64,000 nt of DNA from Candidatus Cloacimonadota bacterium (GCA_030600585.1 JAUVLU010000007.1:1-64000); one strand, 5' to 3'; positions 47,314-59,486 are shown, counted from the stretch's first letter. Notes: a model not told the origin generated them from the letters alone. Translations and numbers: made by a program.

Positions 47314-49564
47314 AGATCTTCAAATCCTCCTCTGTAGCAAAAACTTCTCTTGATTTACTTCCTACATGCGGACCTACAATACCGGCTTTTTCCAGCATAT
47401 CGATAAGTCTTCCGGCACGAGCATAACCTATCTTGAAATGTCTTTGCAGCATTGAAACAGATGCAGATCCGGCGAAAACGATTGCTGCCGCTGCATCCGG
47501 GAAAAGTTCATCATCATAATCAAAGCTTCCCTTGAATATTTCTTCATCATTTATAATATTTATTTGTTTTTCCGGTTTAGGCTGAGTAAGAAGATATTTT
47601 ACAATATCGAGAATTTCTGAGGGTTCAATATATGCTCCATGAATTCTCTGTAATCCGCCAATACCTGTTGAGATGTAAAGGCTGTCACCATTCCCCAACA
47701 GTTTATCAGCTCCATTAGCATCAAGAATAACTCTGGAATCAATTTTAGTTGGAACTTTAAATGCAATTCGGGATGGAATATTCGCCTTAATAATTCCTGT
47801 GAGAACTTGTGTTGAAGGACGCTGTGTAGCAAGGATAAGATGAATTCCAATTGCTCGTGCCATTTGAGCAAGTCTTGTGATCAGCCTTTCCACATCTTTA
47901 CCAACCGTCATTATCAGATCTGCAAGTTCGTCAACAATGATAACAATAAACGGAAGATGTTTGTCTATAATTTCAGATTCATCCATTTTCGTATTCTTTT
48001 TGAGTAATTCATCAATATGTTTATTATATGAAACAATATTTTTTACTTTATATTTCTGCAGAAGTTCATAGCGGCTTTCCATTTCTGTAATAGCCCACTG
48101 TAAAACCTTTAGCGCATCTTCGTTATCGGTTACCACATTCTGGATCAAATGGGGAATTCCTTCATAAATAGAAAGCTCGATCCTTTTTGGGTCGATCAAA
48201 ATAAACCGAATCTCTTCGGGTGTCATTCGGAATATAATACTGTTTATAATTGTATTTATGCACACACTTTTCCCTGTTCCGGTTGCACCTGCAATAAGCA
48301 GGTGAGGCATTTTAACAAGATCGGCTATTACGGGATATCCGGCAATATCTTTTCCAAGTGCGATTGCAATATCTCCTTTAAAAGATTTCATTTCATCAGA
48401 TTCAAGAATATCTTTTAAATATATCGTTTCTCGGTTGTTATTTGGGATTTCAATACCTACCAGTCCGCGACCGGGAATTGGAGCCTGAATACGAATGCTT
48501 CTTGCTTTGATAGCAAGAGCCAGATCATCGGCAAGAGCATGAAATTTACTAACTTTAACGCCCGGGGCAGGTTCAATTTCATATTGTGTAATTATAGGTC
48601 CTATATTTACATTTTTTACTTCTGCATTAACTCCAAATTCAGAAAGCTTATCAATAAGGATCTCGCTAATGTTATTGATATTATTTTGAATTTCTTCTTT
48701 ATCTTTTTCAGATGATTGCACACCTGAAAGAAAACGAATAGCATCAGGAACCATGTATTGTTTAGGTGTATCGCTGACTTCATCTTTATTTTGAGTTAAT
48801 TTTTGTGGAAGGATCACAGGTTTTTTAAATTCTTCTTGTTTCTCTTTCTTAGAAGCATGGTCAGTGATCTTCGGTGTTTTTCTCTTTTTTGTTTTTTTAG
48901 ATTTTTCCAATTTTTTAACCTTCTCTTTCTTAGGTTTTTTAGAGAAGATCATTGAGAATATTGCCTTGATCCCGCTGAATATCTTAACTGCTATAAAAAC
49001 AAAGAATTTTTGAATATTTTCCATGTCGAATATGAAGATAAGCGAAATCAATACAACAGCTACAGAAATAATTCCGGTTCCAATAGGATTAAAAATATCT
49101 TCAAGAAATTCATGAAAACCACTTGGAATAATTCCAGCAGTATTCTTTTTTTCTGAAATTATTACAAATGAACCAATATTTGCAAAGAAGGCAAAAATAA
49201 TAAAACTGATTACTCGTAAATATGGATGTCTTTCTTTTTTAAGAAAGATCATAAAGAACCCCAAAAACAAGCTACCAATAAGTAATGAGATGCTAAAAAA
49301 CTTACCGAATATTGTAGAAAACCAGAAGGCAAAAAAAGCGCCAAAAGGTCCGATTGGGTTTAATACTGCTGGAAAATCTAATTTGATGAACTTGAAAATA
49401 TTCAGATTAGCAGCTTCCATTTTTTTGTAATCATCTATTATCTCTTGGAGCGAACCTGAAAGAGCTACCAGAAACAATACTGAAAATAATAATATAATTA
49501 TTCCAAAAAATATTTGTAAGAATTTTTTCTTTCCTTCTTTATCCATTTTTACCTCGCTAAACAC
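47294..49564 (-). CDS. ftsK: DNA translocase FtsK/SpoIIIE
   Basis: 'HLLIAGATGTGKSVCINTII', 'RLAQMARAIGIHLILATQRPSTQVLTGIIKANIPSRIAF', gamma domain 'SMLQRHFKIGYARAGRLIDMLE'. Confidence 0.96.
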   Translation of the reverse strand: MFSEVKMDKEGKKKFLQIFFGIIILLFSVLFLVALSGSLQEIIDDYKKMEAANLNIFKFIKLDFPAVLNPIGPFGAFFAFWFSTIFGKFFSISLLIGSLFLGFFMIFLKKERHPYLRVISFIIFAFFANIGSFVIISEKKNTAGIIPSGFHEFLEDIFNPIGTGIISVAVVLISLIFIFDMENIQKFFVFIAVKIFSGIKAIFSMIFSKKPKKEKVKKLEKSKKTKKRKTPKITDHASKKEKQEEFKKPVILPQKLTQNKDEVSDTPKQYMVPDAIRFLSGVQSSEKDKEEIQNNINNISEILIDKLSEFGVNAEVKNVNIGPIITQYEIEPAPGVKVSKFHALADDLALAIKARSIRIQAPIPGRGLVGIEIPNNNRETIYLKDILESDEMKSFKGDIAIALGKDIAGYPVIADLVKMPHLLIAGATGTGKSVCINTIINSIIFRMTPEEIRFILIDPKRIELSIYEGIPHLIQNVVTDNEDALKVLQWAITEMESRYELLQKYKVKNIVSYNKHIDELLKKNTKMDESEIIDKHLPFIVIIVDELADLIMTVGKDVERLITRLAQMARAIGIHLILATQRPSTQVLTGIIKANIPSRIAFKVPTKIDSRVILDANGADKLLGNGDSLYISTGIGGLQRIHGAYIEPSEILDIVKYLLTQPKPEKQINIINDEEIFKGSFDYDDELFPDAAAAIVFAGSASVSMLQRHFKIGYARAGRLIDMLEKAGIVGPHVGSKSREVFATEEDLKIYGYLPE

Positions 49565-50627
49565 TGAACCGAATATTCAATATGTCTCCATCTTGAACAA
49601 TATATTTTTTTCCTTCAAGCCTGAACAATCCCTTTTCTCTCACAATTTTTTCGCTGCCGCATTGTATTAGATCGTTGTATGAAAAGCATTCAGCCCGAAT
49701 AAAGCCTCGTGCCAGATCAGAATGTATCTTTCCAGCAGCTTCAACCGCATCATCACCTTTTGTTATTGTCCATGCTCTAACTTCATCCTCGCCTACCGTA
49801 AAGAAACTGCAATAACCAAGAAGTTCATAAGAAAATTTTGTAAGCCTGTCTCTTGCAGATTCGTTAATATTCATATCCTGCATAAATTCAACAGCTTCTT
49901 CTACTTCTAATTTATTCAATTCCATTTCAAATGTTCCGGCAAATTCAATTACCTTATATTTTTTTTGTAATTCACTGATTACAGAATCATTATTTCCAAA
50001 GTTATCTTCGTCAGAATTAAAGATTATCATTAAAGGTTTTTGGGTAATAAATTGGAATCCACGCACAGCTTTTTCTTCATCGCCGGCAAGGTTGAGAGTG
50101 CGAATAGGATTTGAATCTTCAAGATGCTCGATGATCTTATGTAATGCTTTCTCTTCTATCTGCAATGATGCTTCTTTGATTCCTCTTTTTTTGCTCAATT
50201 CAACTTTTTCCAATCTCTTTTCTGCAATTATCAAATCTGATATCAGCATATCAGATTCTATCGAATCCACATTGGATACGGCATCCGGCATATCTCCTGA
50301 AGTGGGATCATCAAAATTACGAACGACTAAAGCCAATGCATCAGCAGTTTTAACTAATCCCATTCCCGAGCCACTAAACGCATCATTTTTATCCTTATTA
50401 CCGGTAAGCCCGACAAAATCGATATATTCAATTGTTGCATAAATCGTTTTTTTAGGGTTATACATTTCCGATAGTTTTTCCACTCTTTCATCCTCAACCT
50501 GAACAATTCCATGATTGGGTTCTATTTTCTGAGTGGAATAGGAAGTCACTTCAACTTCCAATCCTGTAAGTGTATTAAAGATAGTTGTTTTCCCCGAGTT
50601 TTGTAATCCAATTAATCCGATTTTCAT
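49557..50627 (-). CDS. ychF: YchF-family P-loop ATPase
   Basis: 'IGLIGLQNSGKTTIFNTLTG', 'DFVGLTGNKDK', C-terminal TGS-like 'YNDLIQCGSEKIVREKGLFRLEGKKYIVQDGDILNIRF'. Confidence 0.9.
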   Translation of the reverse strand: MKIGLIGLQNSGKTTIFNTLTGLEVEVTSYSTQKIEPNHGIVQVEDERVEKLSEMYNPKKTIYATIEYIDFVGLTGNKDKNDAFSGSGMGLVKTADALALVVRNFDDPTSGDMPDAVSNVDSIESDMLISDLIIAEKRLEKVELSKKRGIKEASLQIEEKALHKIIEHLEDSNPIRTLNLAGDEEKAVRGFQFITQKPLMIIFNSDEDNFGNNDSVISELQKKYKVIEFAGTFEMELNKLEVEEAVEFMQDMNINESARDRLTKFSYELLGYCSFFTVGEDEVRAWTITKGDDAVEAAGKIHSDLARGFIRAECFSYNDLIQCGSEKIVREKGLFRLEGKKYIVQDGDILNIRFSV

Positions 50628-50628
50628 T

Positions 50629-51363
50629 TTATTTCCTTTTAGTATTTGTTTTGCTTATAACTAACAGAGATGTAACCTCGGAAGGTTTGAGCATTCGCCA
50701 CATACCTACCGGCAGTTTATTTAATTTCACGTTTCCAATCTGCAAACGTTTGAGTTCCAATACTTCGGATCCTACACTTTTAAGCATATAACGAATTTGT
50801 CTTTTTCTTCCTTCGAAGATAGTGATCTTAAGGGTTGTTGTATTATTTTTCACATTATTCACAAAGACAATGGCGGGTTTAGTTTTTTTCCCGTTTATCA
50901 CAATTCCCTTTCTGAGCTTATCTACATCCTCATCAGAGATATTACCCTTTATTTTAACTTTATATACTTTTTGTAATTTATACTTCGGATGAATTATTTT
51001 TTCTGCAAAATCGCCGTCATTAGTAAGAAGCAGAAGTCCTTCGGACATATAATCTAATCTTCCAATATAAAATAAATTAGTTCCAAAATCAGGCAGAAGA
51101 TCGTAGATAAGTTTTCTATCGAAATCATCTTTTTTTGAAACCAGGTATTTCTTAGGTTTATTCAGCATTAAATAGATCTTTTCTGATTTAGGAATAATTT
51201 TCTTTCCTTCATATTTAATAACATCGATATTCGGATCAATCTGCACTGAAAGGTTAAATTCAACTTTATCATTAATTGATATTTTACCATCTAATATCAG
51301 CTTTTCTACTGATCTTCGAGATCCCAGATTACATTGAGCTAAATATTTATTAATTCTTACCAT
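50629..51363 (-). CDS. 23S rRNA pseudouridine synthase, RsuA/RluB family
   Basis: S4 domain 'RINKYLAQCNLGSRRSVEKLI'; 'IGRLDYMSEGLLLLTNDGDFAEKIIHP'. Confidence 0.93.
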   Translation of the reverse strand: MVRINKYLAQCNLGSRRSVEKLILDGKISINDKVEFNLSVQIDPNIDVIKYEGKKIIPKSEKIYLMLNKPKKYLVSKKDDFDRKLIYDLLPDFGTNLFYIGRLDYMSEGLLLLTNDGDFAEKIIHPKYKLQKVYKVKIKGNISDEDVDKLRKGIVINGKKTKPAIVFVNNVKNNTTTLKITIFEGRKRQIRYMLKSVGSEVLELKRLQIGNVKLNKLPVGMWRMLKPSEVTSLLVISKTNTKRK

Positions 51364-51845
51364 TCTTCTAACGTATTTTTCATTATTGTATCAAAAAGTT
51401 TATTTGTGATCTCTTCTTGAGCTTCTTCTTCACTGGCAAATTGACTGTTTTCATCTGAAAGCGAATATCTTTCCGAGAGCATTAGAGAGTTATTCTCCCA
51501 AAGAACCTGATTTTTCTTAAGATCGGTAAAAACCACATTAAATAATATCCTGACTTCATATTCATCAACCGAAGATCCTGAATAGGTTGCGATCTTATTT
51601 GAATAATCCATAATGGTGCACTCTATCTGGCAATCAGGCGACAAACCAACTAATTTAAGCCGTCCATCAGATTCATAGGCATTCACCAAAGAATTAAAAA
51701 CCATGTCTCTTAGATTATAATTACTGGTTTGATTTTCGACCGGGAAAATAAGGACAGTTTTAAGATGCGGGTAGCCAGTGGTATAGACTGAATAACTACA
51801 ACCCGTGATCAACAATACAAATAATAACATTTTTATTAATTTCAT
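51357..51845 (-). CDS. LptE-family LPS assembly lipoprotein
   Basis: Lipobox LLITGCSYS; 'LKTVLIFPVENQTSNYNLRDMV...ESDGRLKLV'. Confidence 0.8.
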   Translation of the reverse strand: MKLIKMLLFVLLITGCSYSVYTTGYPHLKTVLIFPVENQTSNYNLRDMVFNSLVNAYESDGRLKLVGLSPDCQIECTIMDYSNKIATYSGSSVDEYEVRILFNVVFTDLKKNQVLWENNSLMLSERYSLSDENSQFASEEEAQEEITNKLFDTIMKNTLEEW

Positions 51846-51961
51846 AAATTTAGCAATCTTTCATTAGATTATCTGTCAAGAAAATACTCTCTAATACTTG
51901 ACAGAATAAATTAACAACAAGATAAGACATTAAAATTAAATTAAATACATTGGAGGCATAA

Positions 51962-52627
51962 ATGGTGAAAGAGTATCTAACGTTGCGACAGGCTGCAACA
52001 TACTTAAAGGTTACAGATTCGGTCATTAAGGAAATGACAAAAAGCAAAGTTTTCAAAGCAAAAAAAGTCGGTAATACTTATAAGGTAGGTAAAGCGGAAG
52101 TAGATGAATGGTTAGCGAATCTCAATGAAAGAGAAGTTGAACATTTAGCACTTAAAAGATCTGTGTGTAAATTTTCAGATTATCTTAAACCAAAGAATGT
52201 ATATTTAGATTTTGCGGCGGATAACAAATATGAAGCAATTGGCGAGATGTCAAAGAAGGCAAAGGATCTAAAAATTGTTCGTGACCATCGGTGGCTTTAT
52301 CAGGTAGTAGTTGCAAGAGAAGAACTGGTTTCTACTGCTATTGGCAAGGGAGTAGCATTATTGCATCCGAGACATTTTCATCCTTCAAAAGTGAAGAAGC
52401 CCAGTATTATTTTTGGACGTTCTGCCGAAGGCATCGAGTTTGACGCAATAGATAACAAATCTGTAAATTTATTTTTCATGCTGCTGCTGCACGATGATAT
52501 TCAACACCTGTTCTCAATATCTTATATTTCGAAATTATTAATGAGCGAAAGCATTTTAAATACATTAAGTAATGCGAAAACCAGCGAGGAAATAGTTAAA
52601 GTTTTAACAAAGAGTGTATTGAAATAG
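51962..52627 (+). CDS. excisionase-like HTH fused to PTS EIIA (PtsN-like) domain
   Basis: N-term 'YLTLRQAATYLKVTDSVIKEM...KVGKAEVDEWL'; C-term 'REELVSTAIGKGVALLHPRHF' EIIA active-site region. Confidence 0.8.
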   Translation: MVKEYLTLRQAATYLKVTDSVIKEMTKSKVFKAKKVGNTYKVGKAEVDEWLANLNEREVEHLALKRSVCKFSDYLKPKNVYLDFAADNKYEAIGEMSKKAKDLKIVRDHRWLYQVVVAREELVSTAIGKGVALLHPRHFHPSKVKKPSIIFGRSAEGIEFDAIDNKSVNLFFMLLLHDDIQHLFSISYISKLLMSESILNTLSNAKTSEEIVKVLTKSVLK

Positions 52628-52633
52628 ATTTGT

Positions 52634-52649
52634 GGTTTCACGTGAAACA
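52634..52649. promoter_or_regulatory. parS-like ParB-binding site
   Basis: gGTTTCACGTGAAACA, 15/16 match to TGTTTCACGTGAAACA, in the gap between convergent genes. Confidence 0.7.
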
Positions 52650-53867
52650 TTAATTCATATTATCAAATTCTCTGATCCATCTAAGAGTTTGATAATATTT
52701 ATTTGATGCATTCCAAAGAATATAACCATCAGAATTGGAATCCATAACCGCTTGGATTTGCGCAGTAATATAATCATATCCATAGTTCACTTTCCATGTA
52801 TTAGATTGAATATAAGGAATTACTCTACATTTACCATTTATGTATTTTTTAGCTAAGGCGCTTCCTTTATAGACGATATAATAAGGCTCGTTATGCAAGT
52901 TCTCTCTAAATCCAAAGTCATCAGCAAAATGTGATGAATAGATCATTGGATGAATTGCATCAAGATTTTTTGTCATCTTTTGTATATCTTGTCCGGTCGC
53001 ACTAATGTCCACATTTCTTTGCCATGATACAATAGCAAAAATATCAGCAGTTAATGTAACATTATATTTATCACAAATCTCTTTTGCACCTGAAACAAAA
53101 TTCTCAATAATATCTTCTTTTTGCCTGAAAATATATGTTGAATCATTTTTTACTTTTAAAGAATCTTCTTTTTGGAAGGCAAAAATTGCTTCGGAAATTT
53201 TTCCCTGTGTCGGAAATCTTACATAATCCATCTGGATTTCATCAATACCTTTTTGGGCAACAATTTCAATAATATCCAGCAATGTACTTTGAACTTGAGG
53301 ATTTGATGAATCTAACCAAGAAGCTTTTTTCCTTCTGCTTTCCTGCCAAACCCCACCATTAATACTATTTGGCCGTAACGTCGAATCTCGTTGAGCAGTC
53401 ATTTGATCATGAAACATCACCAATCTGGCAACGGCTCTCATATCTCGTTCGTGAGCCGCATTAATCACCCTATCTATATTAACTATCGGTTTTATATTTT
53501 CACTTCTTAAAAAGCCTTTTTGGGACATTTTAAAGAATATATGCCCATTCATGTTCTTTAGGTCGAAAACCAGGGTGTTTATCCCGGCAGCTTCAGCACT
53601 ATCTAATATTGTGTAAAATTTCGGGGTGTTAATAGTATATGCCGTCAAATATATACCTTTTGTAAACTTTTTATATTTTATTTTTTTTTTGATATTTTGT
53701 TTTGGTTGTTTTATTTTAATTTTTTGTTTTTCTGGTCGAACTACTTTTTTCAACGTATCAGTTTTTATTATTTTTGGTTCTATCTCATTTTTAATTTCAT
53801 TGTCTTTTTTCTCCACACAAGAAATTGTAATTGCAAGTAAAAAAAATAAGAAGTATTTGATCTTCAT
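52650..53867 (-). CDS. DUF4015-type putative glycoside hydrolase, lipoprotein
   Basis: 'KGIYLTAYTINTPKFYTILDSAEAAGINTLVFDLKNMNGHIFF', 'EIQMDYVRFPTQG'. Confidence 0.85.
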   Translation of the reverse strand: MKIKYFLFFLLAITISCVEKKDNEIKNEIEPKIIKTDTLKKVVRPEKQKIKIKQPKQNIKKKIKYKKFTKGIYLTAYTINTPKFYTILDSAEAAGINTLVFDLKNMNGHIFFKMSQKGFLRSENIKPIVNIDRVINAAHERDMRAVARLVMFHDQMTAQRDSTLRPNSINGGVWQESRRKKASWLDSSNPQVQSTLLDIIEIVAQKGIDEIQMDYVRFPTQGKISEAIFAFQKEDSLKVKNDSTYIFRQKEDIIENFVSGAKEICDKYNVTLTADIFAIVSWQRNVDISATGQDIQKMTKNLDAIHPMIYSSHFADDFGFRENLHNEPYYIVYKGSALAKKYINGKCRVIPYIQSNTWKVNYGYDYITAQIQAVMDSNSDGYILWNASNKYYQTLRWIREFDNMN

Positions 53868-53894
53868 TTTTTTAATCCTAATACCTTTTATTAT

Positions 53895-54293
53895 TTATTT
53901 TGAATTCAATTCCAACCGGACCAGAGCTTTTTTCAATGAAGCCTCAGCACGCCTGAAATTTATATTTTCCTCTGAACTCTTCAGTCGTTTTTCCGCACGT
54001 TCTTTAGATGCTTTTGCTCGTGCGGCATCTATTTCATCTTTTTTCTCAATAGTATCACAGACTATTTTAACAATATTATTTTCTACCGTAACAAACCCAT
54101 CATGAATTGCATACTCTTCACTTTTATCATTTTGGAAAAGCTGAAGAACACCGGTCCTGATCTTTGTAATAAACGGTGTGTGATCAAAATATATTCCAAA
54201 ATCACCATCCACACCGGGAACTATAATATGATCATATTCTCCATCTATCCGGATCTGAGTTGGTTGAATAACCGTAATATGAATTTTACTCAT
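53895..54293 (-). CDS. atpC: ATP synthase epsilon subunit
   Basis: 'IIVPGVDGDFGIYFDHTPFITKIRTGVL'. Confidence 0.93.
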   Translation of the reverse strand: MSKIHITVIQPTQIRIDGEYDHIIVPGVDGDFGIYFDHTPFITKIRTGVLQLFQNDKSEEYAIHDGFVTVENNIVKIVCDTIEKKDEIDAARAKASKERAEKRLKSSEENINFRRAEASLKKALVRLELNSK

Positions 54294-54301
54294 ACGTTAC
54301 A

Positions 54302-55738
<1,437 letters not shown>

Positions 55739-56593
55739 TTATTGCTGGATAGCTTCTGCTCCGGATGCTATCTCAATTATTTCTGTTGTAATAGCCGCCT
55801 GCCTTGCCCTATTGTAATGAAGAACAAGTTTATCGATAAGTTCGGCAGCATTTTCAGTTGCAGAATCCATAGCGGTCATTCTGGCACCCTGTTCAGCGGC
55901 AGAGGATTCCAACATTATTCTCCAAATATCAACATGAATATATTTTTTTCCAAGTTCATAAATTATTGTCTCTTCATCAGGCTCATAAACATAATCCAGT
56001 TTGGAAATTTCATCGGATTCAATGGGAACGATAGGCAGGAGTTGTTTTACAATAATATCCTGCTGGATGGCAGATTTGAATTCATTATAAATAACATCGA
56101 TCTTATCGTAATTTTCATCTAAAAACAAACTTAATATCTTTTCTGCTACTTCTGTAGAAATACTAAAATCCATCTCGTTGAAAAGATTGATATAATTTTC
56201 GGTTACATTTGTAGAATGTTTTCTGAAGTAATCATACCCTTTTTTCCCAATACAGATCAAATCGGCATCAGGGTTTTTCTCAAGATGTATAATTGCTTTT
56301 TTTATTATGTGCGTATTAAAAGAACCGCAAAGACCTCTATCGGAAGTTACAACTATATAAACTGTTTTTCCTTTGCCTGTTACTTCGGCTAACAAGGGAT
56401 GATCTGTTGAAATATTTTTATTCTTCAGTGTTCGAAGCATATTGTTTACATGGTCTGCATAAGGTCTTGCATTAATGATATTATCTTGAGTTTTCCGCAA
56501 CTTGGAAGCAGCTACCATTTTCATGGCATTTGTGATCTGCTTCGTGCTCTTAATACTTTCAATTCGTGTTTTAATTTCCCTTAAATTAGCCAT
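55739..56593 (-). CDS. atpG: ATP synthase gamma subunit
   Basis: 'REIKTRIESIKSTKQITNAMKMVAASKLRK', 'SDRGLCGSFN', 'ENAAELIDKLVLHYNRARQAAITTEIIEIASGAEA'. Confidence 0.98.
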   Translation of the reverse strand: MANLREIKTRIESIKSTKQITNAMKMVAASKLRKTQDNIINARPYADHVNNMLRTLKNKNISTDHPLLAEVTGKGKTVYIVVTSDRGLCGSFNTHIIKKAIIHLEKNPDADLICIGKKGYDYFRKHSTNVTENYINLFNEMDFSISTEVAEKILSLFLDENYDKIDVIYNEFKSAIQQDIIVKQLLPIVPIESDEISKLDYVYEPDEETIIYELGKKYIHVDIWRIMLESSAAEQGARMTAMDSATENAAELIDKLVLHYNRARQAAITTEIIEIASGAEAIQQ

Positions 56594-56599
56594 AATTTC

Positions 56600-58099
56600 C
56601 TAAAATTTTGATAATACTTTTTCACAAATTTTGCGCATTGCATCTTTTATTTCGTCGTTCAGCTTTTCTTTTATCATGCTCTCTATAAATTCTTTATATT
56701 CGGAATCAAGTGTTGAATAAAGTTCTTCTTCAACTTTCTGCACATTTTCCACTTCAATTTCATCAAGGTAGCCTTCATTTGCCATAAATATAATGAACGT
56801 TTGTTTTGCTACAGAAAGTGGTGAATACTGTGCTTGCTTCAGAATTTCGATCAATCGTTTACCTCGTGTAAGTTGCGCTTGAGTTGCTTTATCGAGGTCT
56901 GAACCAAATTTCGCAAAAGCTTCAAGTTCAGTGTATTGAGCTAATGTAACACGAAGTTGTCCCGAAACACTTTTCATCGATTTCCGCTGTGCACTTCCTC
57001 CCACACGCGAAACCGAAAGTCCGGCATTAATAGCAGGACGGATACCGGAGTAAAACAAGCGGCTGTTCAGGAATATCTGCCCATCGGTAATTGAAATAAC
57101 GTTCGTAGGAATATATGCCGTAAGGTCATCTGCCTGTGTTTCTATAATTGGAAGAGCAGTAAGTGAACCGCCACCAAGCTCATCATTAAGTTTAGAAGCT
57201 CTTTCTAAAAGACGTGAATGAAGATAAAAGACATCTCCGGGATATGCTTCACGTCCGGGAGGTCTTCTAAGAAGTAATGAAAGTTCTCTGTAAGATACTG
57301 CATGTTTAGAAAGATCATCATAAATTATAAGTGCGTGTTTCCCGTTATCGCGGAAATATTCTCCCATTGTGCAACCTGCATATGGTGAGAGATACTGCAA
57401 AGAAGCTGATTCGGCAGCAGAGGCAACAACTATGATAGTATATTTCATGGCTCCGCTTGCCTCAAGTATATTTACAATTTTTGCTACAGATGATTTTTTC
57501 TGCCCGATAGCTACATAAACACAAATCACATCGGTATCTTTCTGATTTAAGATAGTATCAATGGCGATTGCTGTTTTACCTGTTTGACGATCGCCAATGA
57601 TCAATTCACGTTGACCTCTACCGATTGGGATCATTGAGTCAATGGCTTTGAGACCTGTTTGAAGTGGTTCTTTCACTGGCTGCCTTTCTATAACACCAAG
57701 TGCCTTTCTCTCTACCGGCTGATAAGCTTTTGCCTTGATCTCACCTTTGCCGTCCAGGGGTTCTCCAAGCGCATTCACAACACGTCCCAACATTGCCTCA
57801 CCAACCGGAACCTGCAAGATCTTCTTGGTTCTTTTTGCTATATCACCTTCTTTTATCTTTTGCGCTTCACCAAAAATAATACATCCGACATTATCTTCTT
57901 CCAGGTTTAATGCCATTCCCATAACATCACCGGGAAATTCGATCATCTCACCAGCCATTACATTGTCCATTCCGTAAATACGGGCAATGCCGTCTCCCAC
58001 CTGAACAACTTTTCCGGTTTCGGAAATATCAATATCAAATTTTAATCCTTTGATCTTATCTCTAAGAATCGAACTTATTTCATCTGGTTGTATTTTCAT
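56600..58099 (-). CDS. atpA: ATP synthase alpha subunit
   Basis: '[18 protein letters not shown]', '[16 protein letters not shown]'. Confidence 0.99.
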   Translation of the reverse strand: MKIQPDEISSILRDKIKGLKFDIDISETGKVVQVGDGIARIYGMDNVMAGEMIEFPGDVMGMALNLEEDNVGCIIFGEAQKIKEGDIAKRTKKILQVPVGEAMLGRVVNALGEPLDGKGEIKAKAYQPVERKALGVIERQPVKEPLQTGLKAIDSMIPIGRGQRELIIGDRQTGKTAIAIDTILNQKDTDVICVYVAIGQKKSSVAKIVNILEASGAMKYTIIVVASAAESASLQYLSPYAGCTMGEYFRDNGKHALIIYDDLSKHAVSYRELSLLLRRPPGREAYPGDVFYLHSRLLERASKLNDELGGGSLTALPIIETQADDLTAYIPTNVISITDGQIFLNSRLFYSGIRPAINAGLSVSRVGGSAQRKSMKSVSGQLRVTLAQYTELEAFAKFGSDLDKATQAQLTRGKRLIEILKQAQYSPLSVAKQTFIIFMANEGYLDEIEVENVQKVEEELYSTLDSEYKEFIESMIKEKLNDEIKDAMRKICEKVLSKF

Positions 58100-58106
58100 A
58101 CCGACC

Positions 58107-58652
58107 TCATTTCTTTTTTTTTGACTTAACTTTTAACAGTTTTACTAAATTATTTTTTATTGATCCGTCAATTAACAGGGAATCCGTAGTTGCTACAAAT
58201 CCGCCCAAAATTTCAGGATCGATCTTTGTTTCTAAAATAATATCTTTTCCAAGAATATCTTTTAATTTTGCAGATATGGAATCAAGCACGGTTTCGGGTA
58301 AATTATGAGCAATGGTTAATTCAACTTTGATCTGGTTCTTTTTATCTAAGATCATATTTTCCATATCCTGCAGAATATCAGCGATAATGTTGAATCTATG
58401 TTTTTTAATAAGAATACCGAATAAATTTTTCCACATATTTGTGTTCTTAAGATTCTGTGTCATATCCAATGCTATTTTCATACGTTTATTCATTGGAAAT
58501 AAATATGAATTAACAGCATTCACAAGTTCCGGTTCGGCTTTTATTGAGCTGTTCATTATATGAATATCAGCTAATATTGAATTGATCTCTTTATCATCGA
58601 GTTCATAAATAATAGCATGAGAATATCGTTGAGCAGCGAGAATATCTTTCAC
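58107..58652 (-). CDS. atpH: ATP synthase delta subunit
   Basis: '[11 protein letters not shown]...', C-term '[29 protein letters not shown]'. Confidence 0.92.
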   Translation of the reverse strand: MKDILAAQRYSHAIIYELDDKEINSILADIHIMNSSIKAEPELVNAVNSYLFPMNKRMKIALDMTQNLKNTNMWKNLFGILIKKHRFNIIADILQDMENMILDKKNQIKVELTIAHNLPETVLDSISAKLKDILGKDIILETKIDPEILGGFVATTDSLLIDGSIKNNLVKLLKVKSKKKK

Positions 58653-59131
58653 TTATTTTCCCTTTCAGAGACGATTTTTTTTATCAGTTCTTTATCTTTT
58701 TTCTCATCGAGTTTTTCTGAGAGGAATTTAGAAGAAAGTTCGGCAACCATTTCTGCCAGTTCATCTTCAATTTTTTCCATAACTTTTACTTTCTCGGTTT
58801 CGAGTTGTTCTTCCGTATCCTGTAATATCCGTTTTTCCTGTTCTTTTGCATTCTTCATGATCTCTCTGGCTTTGCCTTCAGCATCACCGGCAGCAGCACT
58901 TTTCATCTTCCTGATATCTTCTGCAGATTGTTTTAACTCGGTGCTTTTTTCTTTGACAAGCTTCTCAGCTTTTACACGAGATGACTTTGCCTCATCAAGA
59001 TCAGAAGCTATTTTTTGCTGCCTCTCACTTAAGAATTTTTTAATCGGCTTATACAGGATCTTATTCAGAACGATCAGTAAAAGTACGAAATTCAGGATCA
59101 CGATAATGAGAGAATAATCTATACTAATCAT
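58649..59131 (-). CDS. atpF: ATP synthase b subunit
   Basis: N-terminal TM, long charged coiled coil, 'LLIVLNKILYKPIKKFLSERQQKIASDLDEAK'. Confidence 0.92.
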   Translation of the reverse strand: MISIDYSLIIVILNFVLLLIVLNKILYKPIKKFLSERQQKIASDLDEAKSSRVKAEKLVKEKSTELKQSAEDIRKMKSAAAGDAEGKAREIMKNAKEQEKRILQDTEEQLETEKVKVMEKIEDELAEMVAELSSKFLSEKLDEKKDKELIKKIVSERENK

Positions 59132-59204
59132 AAGATCTCCAAATTAAATATTTCGCTGTTGGAAGTTAAAACCTCCAACCGGCGTTCAATGTTCAGTTCT
59201 TTCC

Positions 59205-59456
59205 TTAAGTTGAGAATATCAACAGAAGAGCTATAACTAATGAATAAATACCTGTTGACTCGGACACAGCCTGACCAACAAGCATTGTACGTGTGATAAG
59301 ACTTGCGTTTTCCGGTGAACGCGCGATTCCCTCACAAGCTTTTCCTGCAACAAATCCTTCACCGATTCCGGGTCCTAAAGCACCCATTCCCATACACATT
59401 CCTGCACCTAAAAGCGCAGCAGCTTTCACGATTCCTTGTGCTAATGTTAATTCCAT
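59205..59456 (-). CDS. atpE: ATP synthase c subunit, single hairpin
   Basis: 'GALGPGIGEGFVAGKACEGIARSPENASLITRTMLVGQAVSESTGIYSLVIALLLIF'. Confidence 0.96.
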   Translation of the reverse strand: MELTLAQGIVKAAALLGAGMCMGMGALGPGIGEGFVAGKACEGIARSPENASLITRTMLVGQAVSESTGIYSLVIALLLIFST

Positions 59457-59486
59457 TTTTCCTCCAATATCCTCATATCAAATTAT

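Noticed and set aside
58617-59117. 166-aa serine/phenylalanine-rich plus-strand ORF
   Set aside because: Antisense shadow of the charged atpF coiled coil.
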